This document shows positions 52,425 through 61,766 of a stretch of 64,000 nucleotides of DNA, in pieces; position 1 is the stretch's first letter; the number at the start of each line of letters is the position of its first letter. The notes beneath the pieces are model-generated. The model had not been told where the DNA came from. It ran no database searches and was given only the letters and a program-made list of their open reading frames with translations. Both the position numbers and the translations under genes were made by a program. Origin of the DNA: JAENVT01 sp963805445 (GTDB taxonomy: Bacteria; Actinomycetota; Acidimicrobiia; Acidimicrobiales; Ilumatobacteraceae); contig CAWDUI010000054.1 of the NCBI GenBank assembly GCA_963805445.1, positions 310,001 through 374,000 of the forward strand, in the 5' to 3' direction.

Positions 52425-53951
52425 TCAGCCGAACTTGACGCCTTGGGCGAGGGGGAGGTCGTTGGAGTAGTTGATGGTGTTGGTGGCCCGGCGCATGTAG
52501 GCCTTCCATGCGTCGCTGCCGCTCTCGCGTCCTCCGCCGGTGGCCTTCTCGCCGCCGAAGGCTCCGCCGATCTCGGCGCCGCTGGGGCCGATGTTGACGT
52601 TGGCGATGCCGCAGTCACTGCCGTCGGCGGCACAGAAGCGCTCCGCCTCGCGTACATCGGTGGTGAAGATGCTGCTGGCCAGGCCCTGGGGCACACCATT
52701 TTGCAAGGCGAGCGCCTCGTCGAAGTCGTCGTAGCCCAGCACGTAGAGGATCGGCGCGAACGTCTCGGCAGCGACGATGTCGGTCTGGGCCGGCATCGTC
52801 ACGATCGCCGGCCGGACGTAGGCGGCGTCGGGGGCGTCGTCGGCCATCAATCGATCGCCGCCGACCGTCACCTTGCCGCCGTCGGAGCATGCTGCGTCGA
52901 TCGCCGCCTGCATGCGCTCGAGCGCGACCGGTGTGATCAGCGGGCCGACCAGGGTGCCGGCGTCGAGGGGACTGCCGACCGGCAGGGTCGCGTACGCAGC
53001 CGACATCCGTTCGACGACCTCGTCGATGCGGGAGTGGTGAACGATGGCACGGCGCAGCGAGGTACAACGCTGCCCGGCGGTGCCGGCTGCTGCGAAGGTC
53101 ATACCTCGCACGACCAGCTCGATGTCGGCCGACGGGGCGACGATCGCCGCGTTGTTGCCACCGAGCTCCAAGATGCTGCGCCCGAAGCGCCCGGCGACGA
53201 CGCCGGCGACCTGCTGGCCCATGCGGGTCGAGCCGGTGGCGCTGACCAGCGGAACGCCGGGGTGGGCGACCAGCGCCGCACCGACATCAGCCCCGCCGAG
53301 CACGACCTGGCTGAGGTGGGCCGGCGCGCCGACCGCGGTCGCGGCCTGCTCGAAGAGCGCGCTGGTTGCGATCGCTGTCATCGGAGTGAGATCGCTCGGC
53401 TTCCAGATCACCGGATTCCCGCACACGACGGCGAGGGCCGCGTTCCAGCTCCACACGGCGACGGGGAAGTTGAACGCCGTGATCACCGCCGTCGTGCCGA
53501 GGGGGTGCCATTGCTCCATCAGGCGGTGCCCGGGTCGCTCGCTGGCGATGGTCAGACCGTGCAACTGCCGGCTGAGGCCGACGGCGAAGTCGCAGATGTC
53601 GATCATCTCCTGCACTTCGCCGAGTGCCTCGCTCTCGATCTTGCCGACCTCGATCTGCACCAGGCGACCCAGGTCGGCCTTGTGTGTTCGCAGCAGGGTG
53701 GCGAACTGGCGGATGAGCTCGCCACGCAGCGGGCCGGGTGTGGTGCGCCAGATCTGGAACGCGCTGCCGGCCTGGTCGACGGCCTGGTCGACCGGTGTCG
53801 TCGCGTGGATCCCTCCCAACGTCGTGCCGGTGATCGGGCTGCGCGCTGCGTGCGGGCCGTCGGCGTCGAGGCCCTGCCCTCCACACGCGCGGAGCGCGGC
53901 GTCGGCAAGATCGGTGAGGGTGGAGGAACTGGGCAGTGTCACGGCAACCAT
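52425..53951 (-). CDS. Aldehyde dehydrogenase, ALDH7 / aminoadipate-semialdehyde type
   Basis: NAD-dependent aldehyde dehydrogenase of 508 aa. Motifs: FNFPVAVWSWNAALAVVCGNP, KPSDLTP, SATGSTRMGQQVAG, catalytic Glu in LELGGNNAAIV, catalytic Cys in TAGQRCTSLRR and the C-terminal NTINYSNDLPLAQGVKF that is characteristic of ALDH7/piperideine-6-carboxylate dehydrogenases of lysine catabolism. Betaine aldehyde or another semialdehyde cannot be excluded. It is intact. Confidence 0.9.
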   Translation of the reverse strand: MVAVTLPSSSTLTDLADAALRACGGQGLDADGPHAARSPITGTTLGGIHATTPVDQAVDQAGSAFQIWRTTPGPLRGELIRQFATLLRTHKADLGRLVQIEVGKIESEALGEVQEMIDICDFAVGLSRQLHGLTIASERPGHRLMEQWHPLGTTAVITAFNFPVAVWSWNAALAVVCGNPVIWKPSDLTPMTAIATSALFEQAATAVGAPAHLSQVVLGGADVGAALVAHPGVPLVSATGSTRMGQQVAGVVAGRFGRSILELGGNNAAIVAPSADIELVVRGMTFAAAGTAGQRCTSLRRAIVHHSRIDEVVERMSAAYATLPVGSPLDAGTLVGPLITPVALERMQAAIDAACSDGGKVTVGGDRLMADDAPDAAYVRPAIVTMPAQTDIVAAETFAPILYVLGYDDFDEALALQNGVPQGLASSIFTTDVREAERFCAADGSDCGIANVNIGPSGAEIGGAFGGEKATGGGRESGSDAWKAYMRRATNTINYSNDLPLAQGVKFG

Positions 53952-53996
53952 GCTGCCACGCACTTGCCCGGCATCGGTACTGGGTACGGTGGCGCG

Positions 53997-54326
53997 GTGA
54001 GTTTTGCCCAGCAAGGTCCACCGGCATCCGAGAAGCAGGTGGCGTACATCCAGGCCCTCATGCGCAAGGCCGGCTACGACGATTTCCGGTCGGCGCGCAC
54101 CGAGTACCGACTCACACAACGCCAGGCGCGGGGGAAGTTCACCAAGGCCGAGGCCTCGGCGTTGATCGACCGGCTGACGTCGACCGATGCCGACAATCCG
54201 ACCGTGTCGGCCAGCGAGGAACCCGACAGCCTGGAGTCCGCACAGGCCCTGCTGATCCGTGGCTTTCCCGCCGACGTGCTGGCCGACGAGTTGCGCCGCC
54301 GGGGCTGGACCGTGGGCGAGCCGTAG
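53997..54326 (+). CDS. Small hypothetical protein with SEKQVAYIQALMRKAGY motif
   Basis: A 109-aa protein with no membrane segment. The N-terminal region (SEKQVAYIQALMRKAGYDDF then LTQRQARGKFTKAEASALID) looks like two short helices that recur in nucleic-acid-related small domains, but I do not recognise a named family. The C-terminus resembles a second helical motif (AQALLIRGFPADVLADELRR). The GTG start has TACGGT 6 nt upstream. Confidence 0.6.
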   Translation: MSFAQQGPPASEKQVAYIQALMRKAGYDDFRSARTEYRLTQRQARGKFTKAEASALIDRLTSTDADNPTVSASEEPDSLESAQALLIRGFPADVLADELRRRGWTVGEP

Positions 54327-54357
54327 CTCGTCGAGGGAGCCCCTCCGGATCGCAGCC

Positions 54358-55383
54358 CTAGACGTACGAGCGCGGCACGAACACGCTGCTGGCCGGCGAG
54401 GCGCCGTCGATCGCATCGGCGGCGAGGATGACTGCGGCGCCGGTGTATGCCGAGACCTCCTCGACGGGGAAGCGGACCTCACCCGGATAGACGATCCCGG
54501 TGTAGTAGGCCCCGTCACGGCGGCGGTGACGCCGAGTCCAGCGCACGAGGTCGGTGGCCGTGGCGACGTCGCCGATCGCGGCGTGGGCGATGGCGCACTC
54601 TGCGGTCTCCGATGCGGTGATCCACGGCTCGTCGCTGACACAGCGGATGCCCCGATGCTCCATGGCGAACTCCGACCAACCGTCGGCCAGGCGAACCTTG
54701 GCCCGCTCTCCGGTGAGGCAGCCGGTCAGCACCGGGTAGTACCAGTCCATCGCCCACCGGTCCTTGGGCTCGAACACTCGTGGGTGGTCGTTGATGAGCA
54801 GGCAGAGGCGGTCGGCGGCGGCCGTCCAGTCGGGCCGGGGCTCGTGGCTGAGCGCGGCGAGGTTGGCCCCGCAACGCAGCGCATGAGCAATCGACGCCGA
54901 GCCGGTGAGCAACGAGTAGTTCCACGGGCGGCCTTCGTCGGTGCATGCCCACAACACGGTGCCATCGTCGCGGCGCATCGACAGCACCCAGTCGAGGGCC
55001 CGCTGCACGGTCGGCCACAGGTGATCGACGAACGCCCGATCCCATGTGCACAGCCAGTGGTGCCATACGCCAGTGGCGATGTAGGCGCACACGTTGGTGT
55101 CGAGCTTGGCCTCCTCCACGCTGCCGTCGGGCAGGTAGTAGTTCCACCAACTGCCATCGTCGCGCTGGATGTCGACGAGCCATTCGTAGCCTCGTTCGGC
55201 TGCGGCATGGAACCCGGCGACATCGAGGGCCATCGTGGTCTCGACGTGGTTCCACGGGTCACAGTGACCGCCGGGGAACCACGGGATCATCCCGGTGTCG
55301 AGTTGCAACGAGGCGATCCACTCGGCGGTCTCGACGATCTCTTCGGCGGAGATCACGCCATCGATGTCAGGCAGCTGTGGCAT
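54358..55383 (-). CDS. Alpha/alpha-barrel prenyltransferase/squalene-cyclase-repeat-like protein
   Basis: A 341-aa protein with repeated W- and G-rich helix-turn units of the terpenoid-cyclase/prenyltransferase-like alpha-toroid type (AEWIASLQLDTGMIPWFPGG, YEWLVDIQRDDGSWWNYYLPDG, WVLSMRRDDGTVLWAC). The cyclase DxDD motif is not evident, so it may be a carbohydrate-active or binding protein. It overlaps the methyltransferase gene upstream by 17 bases and forms a cluster with it and the GT4 gene. Confidence 0.75.
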   Translation of the reverse strand: MPQLPDIDGVISAEEIVETAEWIASLQLDTGMIPWFPGGHCDPWNHVETTMALDVAGFHAAAERGYEWLVDIQRDDGSWWNYYLPDGSVEEAKLDTNVCAYIATGVWHHWLCTWDRAFVDHLWPTVQRALDWVLSMRRDDGTVLWACTDEGRPWNYSLLTGSASIAHALRCGANLAALSHEPRPDWTAAADRLCLLINDHPRVFEPKDRWAMDWYYPVLTGCLTGERAKVRLADGWSEFAMEHRGIRCVSDEPWITASETAECAIAHAAIGDVATATDLVRWTRRHRRRDGAYYTGIVYPGEVRFPVEEVSAYTGAAVILAADAIDGASPASSVFVPRSYV

Positions 55384-56117
55384 GACCAGCGACCTCCTCG
55401 ATGGCCTTGTGGGCGTAGACGATGTAGCTCTTGCCGAGCAGTGGCGAGGCGGCTCGCTCGACCAGCTTGAGGGCGCGAGGCTGGTTGACGATCTCCCATT
55501 CGAGCACTCGCCGGTAGGCCTTGACGAGACGGTGATCGTCGCGGCGCACACCGACGGCACATTTCAACCACCAGTACGGCGAGTGCAGCGCGTGGGCATG
55601 GTGACTGCCGGTGACGGTCAACCCGGCGCTGCGCAGCTTGGCCTTGAGTTCGGTCGCGCTGTAGATGCGCACGTGCCCGCCGACGCTCTTGGGTGCGTGG
55701 TACTCGTCGCTGAGCATCCAGTTGATCTTCTCGGGCAGCCAGGTGGGAACCGTGGCCGCGAACGTGCCGCCCGGCTTCAACACACGGGCGAACTCGTCGG
55801 ATGGCTGTCGTGTCGGCTTCGATGTGTTCGAGCACTTCACTGGTGATCACGCGATCGAAGCTGCTGTCTGCGAACGGCAACCCGGTCGCGTCACCGCGCA
55901 GCCCACCGACGAATCGCTCCTCGGCGATCTCGCCGGCTTCGGCCATGGCCGCGAACGTGGCCCGAGTTGCCTCGACCTCGCCGAGCGAATAGTCGAGGGC
56001 GACGACGTTGGCGCCCTCACGGGCCAGCGCAAAGGCATGCCGACCGAAGCCCGCGCCTGCATCGAGCACGAGATCGCCTGGCCGCACGCCGAGTTGCCGG
56101 AAACGGATCGTCAACAA
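55367..56117 (-). CDS. Class I SAM-dependent methyltransferase (frameshifted)
   Basis: Methyltransferase of about 249 aa with the SAM motif LVLDAGAGFGRHAFALA, NVVALDYS, FADSSFDRVITSEVLEHI and, after one extra base near 55800, FARVLKPGGTFAATVPTW. It starts at a TTG directly after the GT4 stop; an upstream start inside that gene is possible. The middle gene of a three-gene unit (GT4, methyltransferase, toroid protein) probably modifying a glycoside or lipid. Confidence 0.82.
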
Positions 56118-57431
56118 CTACAGCCGCCCGTTCCTGCGCAACTTGTCGACGTTGTGTGGCATGGCCAGCACCTCGCGGTACTGATCGACGGTGAGCTGTG
56201 CGCAGTGCTTCCAGCTCCATCGCTCGACCACCCGGCGCCGGCCGGCTTCGCCGACGCGGGAACGCAGTTCGCCGTCGTCGAGTCCACGGCGGAGCGCGTC
56301 GACCAGCGCGTCGACATCGCCTGCCTTGCACTGCAGAACGGTCTCACCGTCTCGACCGGTCACTTCCGGCAACGCGCCGCCATCGGTGGCGACGAGGCAG
56401 ATGCCGGTCGACATCGCCTCGATCGCCGGGAGGCTGAAGCCTTCGTACAAGCTCGGCACGACGGCCATCTCGGCTTCGGCGTAGAGCTCGACGATGCGCT
56501 CGTCGGGCACACCGCTGACGAACTCGATGTGCGGCCGCAGGCCGAGGTTGTCGATCAGGTCGTTGCTGGCACCGGCCCGTGGCTTGCCGATGATGGTCAG
56601 GGTCACGTCGCGCTCGGTGCGCAGCTTGGCCACGGCCTCGAGCAGGTACGACAGGCCCTTCAAGGCGACGTCGGCCGATGCGGTCGTGATGAGCCGGCCG
56701 GGCCGTCGGGTGACGTGGGGCAGCGGCGTGAACAACTCGGGATCGACGCCGACCGGCACCAGTCGCATGCGATCGAGACTGACCCCCATGTCGGCGTGGA
56801 TGTCTTTGATCGAGTTCTCGCTGACGACCACGATGCGCGGCATGCGGCTGGCGACTCGACCCTGCATCTTCACGAAGTTGTACCAACGACCGATCGAATA
56901 TCGCCGCCGCCACGTCTCGGTGTGGGCCATCTCCAGCGCCCGGTCGCGGGTGATGGGATGGTGGAGCGTGACGATGGTGGGGATCAACTTCTCGATGCCG
57001 AGGATGCTGTACCCGAGGCATTGGTTGTCGTGCACCAGGTCGAAGTCGCCTTGGCGAGCTTTCAACGCGGCAAGGGCACGCATGCTGAACGCCAACGGCT
57101 CGCCGAACGTGCCGCGCAGATGGCTGAACGCCTCCGCCCAATCGGCCTTGGTCTTCAGTTCCCAGTAGCCAGGGAAGCGACCGGGGAAGTGATCGTTCCA
57201 GAGGTCGAGGCTCGGCAGCTGATGCAGTTCGATGCGCTCGTCGAGGATCGGGTACGGCTGACCGGCGAAGACCTCGACGGTGTGCCCGAGATCGACCAGC
57301 GCCTTGGTGAGGTGACGGGTGTACACGCCTTGCCCACCGACGTGCGGCTTGCCACGGTAGGTGAGATAGGCGATCGAGAGGGGAGCGTCAGGCGACAGCG
57401 CCGAGGCGCCGGGCGACGTGACGGCGGACAT
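56118..57431 (-). CDS. Family 4 glycosyltransferase (GT-B)
   Basis: Intact 437-aa retaining glycosyltransferase. The N-terminal glycine loop reads YRGKPHVGGQGVYTRHL; the donor-binding half has LITTASADVALKGLSYLLEA, FVSGVPDERIVELYAEA and the E-x7-E element PSLYEGFSLPAIEAMSTG. It would transfer a sugar from a nucleotide donor to a lipid or small acceptor in the cytoplasm. First gene of its cluster; TAGCCT lies 9 nt before the ATG. Confidence 0.9.
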   Translation of the reverse strand: MSAVTSPGASALSPDAPLSIAYLTYRGKPHVGGQGVYTRHLTKALVDLGHTVEVFAGQPYPILDERIELHQLPSLDLWNDHFPGRFPGYWELKTKADWAEAFSHLRGTFGEPLAFSMRALAALKARQGDFDLVHDNQCLGYSILGIEKLIPTIVTLHHPITRDRALEMAHTETWRRRYSIGRWYNFVKMQGRVASRMPRIVVVSENSIKDIHADMGVSLDRMRLVPVGVDPELFTPLPHVTRRPGRLITTASADVALKGLSYLLEAVAKLRTERDVTLTIIGKPRAGASNDLIDNLGLRPHIEFVSGVPDERIVELYAEAEMAVVPSLYEGFSLPAIEAMSTGICLVATDGGALPEVTGRDGETVLQCKAGDVDALVDALRRGLDDGELRSRVGEAGRRRVVERWSWKHCAQLTVDQYREVLAMPHNVDKLRRNGRL

Positions 57432-57552
57432 AGGACAGCCAGGCTATCGGTGCGTTGTTACCGACCGGTAGGCGTCACAGGGTTGCAACGTGGCGTGCCG
57501 CCGGTCACGCACGCTCAGATCGGACCGTGTGGCGTCGCTTGTCGCGCCTGGC

Positions 57553-58127
57553 TCAGGACTTGACGGCGTTGCCCGCCGCATCGACGACGTACCAGGTTCC
57601 GCCGATCCCTTCACCGGTGTCCGCACCGGTTGTCGTGTCCTTCGCATATCGGTACAGCGGCCATCCGTTGTAGGCCAGTTGCTCGGTGCCGTCGGTTCGC
57701 TTGAGGACCGACAACTTGCCCGCATCGATTCCGGACGCGGCAACGGGAGTGCCGGACACCAGGTCGGGCACCCACGTCGTCGCACATGCCGCGTCGCAGG
57801 TGCCCGGCTTGTTCTGGGTGTCCTTGGTGTACAGGTACAGCGTTCGGCCCTCGCCGTCGACGAGCACCTTGCCCTTGCTGGTCGTCCCGAGGGCAAGCGC
57901 GGGGCGGTGTCCCCGGTCTTGGTCGCGGTGCTTGTGGTGGCCGTTGCCGACTTGACCGTCGTGGATGACGCCGTGGCCGACTTGACGGTGGTGGTCGGCT
58001 GCGCCGCGATGCTGGTCTGCACCGCAACCTTGGTGGTCGGAGTCGTTGTCGTCTTCGAGTCCGATCCGCAGGCGGCCAGGAGCGTGGCTGCGATCGCGCC
58101 GACGCCGAGTTTGGTGATGCTGTGCAT
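57553..58127 (-). CDS. Predicted lipoprotein with YxYxxD repeats (COG4315-like), frameshifted
   Basis: Exported lipoprotein of about 191 aa. The lipobox LLAAC follows MHSITKLGVGAIAAT; then comes a long Thr/Ser/Lys linker and two copies of the secreted lipoprotein repeat (GRTLYLYTKDTQNKPGTCD and GWPLYRYAKDTTTGADTG). One base is missing (or two extra) near 57900. Proteins of this type are common in actinobacteria with no firm role. A good ribosome site (AGGAG) precedes the ATG. Confidence 0.82.
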
Positions 58128-58255
58128 GGGGCTTCTCCTCGTGGTCGTTCCCACCGGAAATCAGGTGGTTGCGACGAGGAAACACCACGCCGTGTACGAG
58201 GCCGGGTTCGTCTCGGTGAAGGAGAGGTGAAGGCGTGCCGTGACCGGCGGCGCGC

Positions 58256-59041
58256 TCAGCCGGTGGTCCACCCGATCGTCATCGTGCGGCGCAGCGCTTC
58301 GCCGGGCTCCAACCGCGTTGCTCCACCGAGATCGAACGGTCGGTTGAACGCGTCGGGCGTCGCCGTCTGCGGTTCGACACACGTGGCGTGCGTCGGCATG
58401 TCGTACACGACCCAGTACTCGCAGTCGCTGGTGATCGAGACTTCGAGTCCGCCGATCCACAGGCGCGGCGTCGAGAGCGGACCTGCGAAGCAATCGTCCC
58501 ATGGCGGCGGAGGGGGCGGCGCAGCCACTCGACCATCGGTGATGTAGTCGGCATCGCGCAGGTACATGCGCTCGAACTGCAGATCGACGCGCTCGGGCTT
58601 CACGAACCACGGATGCCACCCGATCGACGCGGGCATCGCCCGATCGCCGGCGCGGACGGTCAGTGTGCACGTCAACGCCCGATCGGTCAGTTCCATGCGT
58701 TGCTCAGCCTCGCCACCGAACACCCAGTCGAGTCGACAGGCCAGCGCCACGCTTGCCGCGTCGTTGCTGCACACCTCCCACGGCTGCTCGAAGCCGGTCC
58801 CGTGGATCGCGTGCGCCTCGAAGTTGATCGGGAGCCGGTAGTCGACGCCGTCGAAGCTGAACTCGCCGCGCCGGATGCGCCCGGCCCATGGCACCATCGG
58901 GTAGCTGCCCCAGCCCGCTGCGGGCAGCGAAGGGTCGTGGCGCAGGATCAGATCGACGCCGTCGATGTCGAGTGAGGCCACCCGACCTCCCTCGACGGCA
59001 CTGACGGCACACGCGGCTGATCCGGCACGGAGTTCGATCAC
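58256..59041 (-). CDS. Aldose 1-epimerase family protein
   Basis: Galactose-mutarotase-fold protein of 261 aa: SYPMVPWAGRIRRGEFSF with the substrate-binding arginine, HAIHGTGFEQPW with a catalytic histidine, GWHPWF with the second histidine, and EYWVVYDMP near the end. It probably interconverts sugar anomers. GTG start. Divergent from dtd across 29 bp. Confidence 0.88.
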   Translation of the reverse strand: MIELRAGSAACAVSAVEGGRVASLDIDGVDLILRHDPSLPAAGWGSYPMVPWAGRIRRGEFSFDGVDYRLPINFEAHAIHGTGFEQPWEVCSNDAASVALACRLDWVFGGEAEQRMELTDRALTCTLTVRAGDRAMPASIGWHPWFVKPERVDLQFERMYLRDADYITDGRVAAPPPPPPWDDCFAGPLSTPRLWIGGLEVSITSDCEYWVVYDMPTHATCVEPQTATPDAFNRPFDLGGATRLEPGEALRRTMTIGWTTG

Positions 59042-59070
59042 ACGCCCATTCTGTACGGCAGACTCGTGCG

Positions 59071-59508
59071 ATGCGTGGCTTGGTGCAACGGGTGTCGGAA
59101 GCGTCGGTGACGGTGGCAGGGGAGGTGATCGGCGAGATCGGCGCGGGACTGTGTGTTCTGGTGGGCGTGACCCACGACGACACCGAGGCCACGGCGAGGA
59201 AGTTGGCCGACAAGATCTGGGGTCTTCGTGTGATCGATGACGACAACGGCGTGATGAATCGCTCGGTCGCCGACACCACCGGCGAGGTGCTGATCGTCAG
59301 TCAGTTCACGCTGTATGGCGACACCACGGGTGGCCGCCGGCCCAGTTGGATCAACGCGGCGCGGCCCGAGCACGCTGAACCGTTGGTGCAGGTCGTGATC
59401 GATCAGCTCCGAGCGAACGGTGCGACGGTGGCGACCGGTCGCTTTCGAACGGAGATGCTCGTCTCGTTGGTCAACGACGGACCGGTCACGGTGATGCTGG
59501 AGGTGTAG
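59071..59508 (+). CDS. dtd: D-aminoacyl-tRNA deacylase
   Basis: A 145-aa DTD that removes D-amino acids (and Gly mis-charged on tRNA-Ala) from tRNA. It begins MRGLVQRVSEASV and carries the signature SQFTLYGDTTGGRRPSW. The cross-subunit motif reads NDGPVTVML, where NSGPVT or similar is usual. It is intact, and its end overlaps the convergent lnt gene by 23 bp. Confidence 0.94.
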   Translation: MRGLVQRVSEASVTVAGEVIGEIGAGLCVLVGVTHDDTEATARKLADKIWGLRVIDDDNGVMNRSVADTTGEVLIVSQFTLYGDTTGGRRPSWINAARPEHAEPLVQVVIDQLRANGATVATGRFRTEMLVSLVNDGPVTVMLEV

Positions 59509-61039
59509 CCCGCCGTCGTGCCAGCCAGGCCCGTCCGGGCACGTGCCACGCGCCGAGCAGTGTCAGCAACGTCAGCAGCACGAACGGGGCATCGCCGAGG
59601 TGTGAGTACCAGGTGCGACCAGAGTTCAGCGTGATCGTTCGGATCACGACGCGTTGCTCGCTGACCGCCGTGCGGTCGAACACGTCGCCGTCGGGCGAGA
59701 CGAAGGCGCTGAACCCGGTGGGCGACACCTGCACGACCCAGCGCCCGTTCTCGATCGCCCGCAGCCGCGACGACGCCACCTGTTGCGACTGCAAGATGGT
59801 GCCCGTGTAGCTCGAGCCGTTCGTCGGATTGAGGATGAACGTGCCACCGTGATCGATGCCGTCGGCCGCTCGGCTGCCGAAGAAGACCTCCCAGGAGATC
59901 ACCGTCGCCGCACGCACGTTGCCACTGCTGGTGGGGATGTCGAGATACGCCGGGCCGGTGCCGGCCACGGCATCGCGCGGCACGAGATCGGTCGGCGCAC
60001 CCAGCGCGTGCAACAACCCGCGTAGCGGCATGTACTCGCCGAAAGGCACCCGGTGCACCTTCTCGTAACGCGACACGATCTCACCATCTGGCGTGATCAC
60101 TACCTGGGCGTTGATGAAGTGATCGTTGGGCGGCGTCCTCGGTGACCCCAACGGCGAACGGGGCGCCGATGCGCGTTGCCTCGGCCGTCACCTCGCCGAG
60201 CTCCGTGCTGCCGGCGAGCGTGGCGACGTCGACGACGTTCTCGGGCCACACCACCAGATCGGCCGAGCCCGGCTCGATCGTGCGAGTCGCCTCGAGATGG
60301 CGATCGACCACCTCGCGGGGATCGGAGTGGATGGCGCGGGTGCCTTGCGGCCCGCCACCTTGCACGATGGCGATCCGCAGCGTCGGCGGACTGCGTTGCG
60401 CTGGTTCCCGTCGGGGCAATCGTGGCGGCGATGATCACCACGACGACGGCGGCGGCGAGCCCGATGGCGCCATGCCATTCACCCCGGTTCCGGCGTCCAT
60501 GGTTGCGCGCCAGCTTCGGTACGAACGGTGAGGGGCCGGCGAGGGCGAAGCCGATCTGGAAAACCACCCATGTCAACAAGATGACGCCGCCGAGGCGGAC
60601 CGTACCTGCCAGCGGGCCGTCGGCCTGACCGATCGGCAACGTCGCCAGTGGGACGCCACCGAACGGGAACACCAGGCGCAACGCCTCCGCAAGCGTGTGC
60701 GCCGCCGGCCGCCCGATCACCCGCCACGGTCCGCTCGGCGCCACCGCGGCGGCAAGCGGCGTGAAACCCGGCGAAGACCGCCGCGGCAACGAAGTAGCCC
60801 GGCACCGTCAGCGACCACATCCACGCCATGCCCGGGTACATCCACGCCGCCGCGAACAGCCAGCCGCGCGCCGCCCGCTGACGAGGCGAGGCGTTCTCGC
60901 CGAGCGACATCTCGAACATGACGATGCCGACGAACGCCATCGGCCAGAACCCCCAGGGCGGCAGCGAGAGGGCGACGCTCAGACCCCCGCCGAGCGCCAG
61001 CACGGCCGAGGTCGACACGCGTGGGAGACGAATCGACAT
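59486..61039 (-). CDS. lnt: Apolipoprotein N-acyltransferase-like protein (frameshifted; catalytic Cys replaced)
   Basis: Integral membrane protein of about 515 aa that would N-acylate lipoproteins. Membrane helices occupy the first 190 residues, followed by a nitrilase-type domain with the catalytic Glu in LVVWPEN, Lys in YEKVHRVPFGEYMPLR and, where the nucleophilic cysteine is expected, VISWEVFF with serine. Indels occur near 60765, 60400 and 60135; they sum to a multiple of three. The serine codon (TCC) is not at an indel. TATGGT lies 9 nt before the ATG. Confidence 0.82.
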
Positions 61040-61078
61040 CAGCGAGCGACCATAGTCGCCGAGCCGGTGCGCAGACCG

Positions 61079-61746
61079 TTAGCCGTTCGGTGCGTAGGCG
61101 AGGTGCACGACGATGCGTTGCCTCGTCGAACCCGCCGGATGACACGCGAACAACGTGGCCGTGTAGTCGAGTGTCTGGTCAGCGATCCACACGGCATCTC
61201 GGGTACACGACCTCGGTACTCGTGACCTTGTACACGAATCGACCGGCGTCGGTGGTGAAGATCACGTCGTCGCCGGGCTCGAGTTGCTCGAGGTGGCGGA
61301 ACGGCTTGTCGTGGCTGACACGGTGACCGGCGACCACGACGTTCCCCTGTTGACCGGGCATCGCCGTGCCGGGCCAGTGCCCCGGACCGTGGTCGAGCGT
61401 GGTGAGCGTGATCCCCTCGAAGAGCGGCTTCGACACCCCGATCTTGGGGATCTCGATGGTGCCCAACTGCACCAGCGGCTCTGGTGCTCGCGGGTCGGCC
61501 GGCACTGCCTCCGGGTTCGGCAGCGTGGCAGGAACGGTGGTCGTCGTCGACGTCGTCGACGAGGTGGTCGACGATGTCGACGTGGTACTGGACGTGGTCG
61601 AGGTGGTCGTCGACGTCGTGGTCGACTTCGTGACCGAGGCTGGAGGTGGGCGCTGGCGTGGCGGCCGACGCGGCTGACTGGTCGTTTCCGCACCCGCCGA
61701 GGCACAGCAGTGCCACGAAGCCCACCGCGATTGACCGACGCCGCAT
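61079..61746 (-). CDS. Class E sortase (frameshifted)
   Basis: Cysteine transpeptidase of about 222 aa that joins sorting-signal proteins to peptidoglycan. A lipobox-like N-terminus (VALLCLGGC) leads to a long Thr/Ser-rich linker (STTTSTTTSTT) and the sortase beta-barrel. Catalytic His is in VVAGHRVSH, Cys in TLFACHPAG and Arg in STRQRIVVHL. Frame errors lie near 61645 (linker) and 61195 (expected DAVWIADQTLDYTA). Corrected, it stops with TAA at 61079. A lipoprotein-type anchor is unusual for a sortase. Confidence 0.82.
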
Positions 61747-61766
61747 ACGACAGTCTGCCAGCCGTG

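Noticed and set aside
52137..53996. Long N-terminal extension of the 53997 hypothetical protein across the aldehyde dehydrogenase
   Set aside because: It is antisense shadow; only the last 109 codons lie outside the dehydrogenase and have their own start signals.
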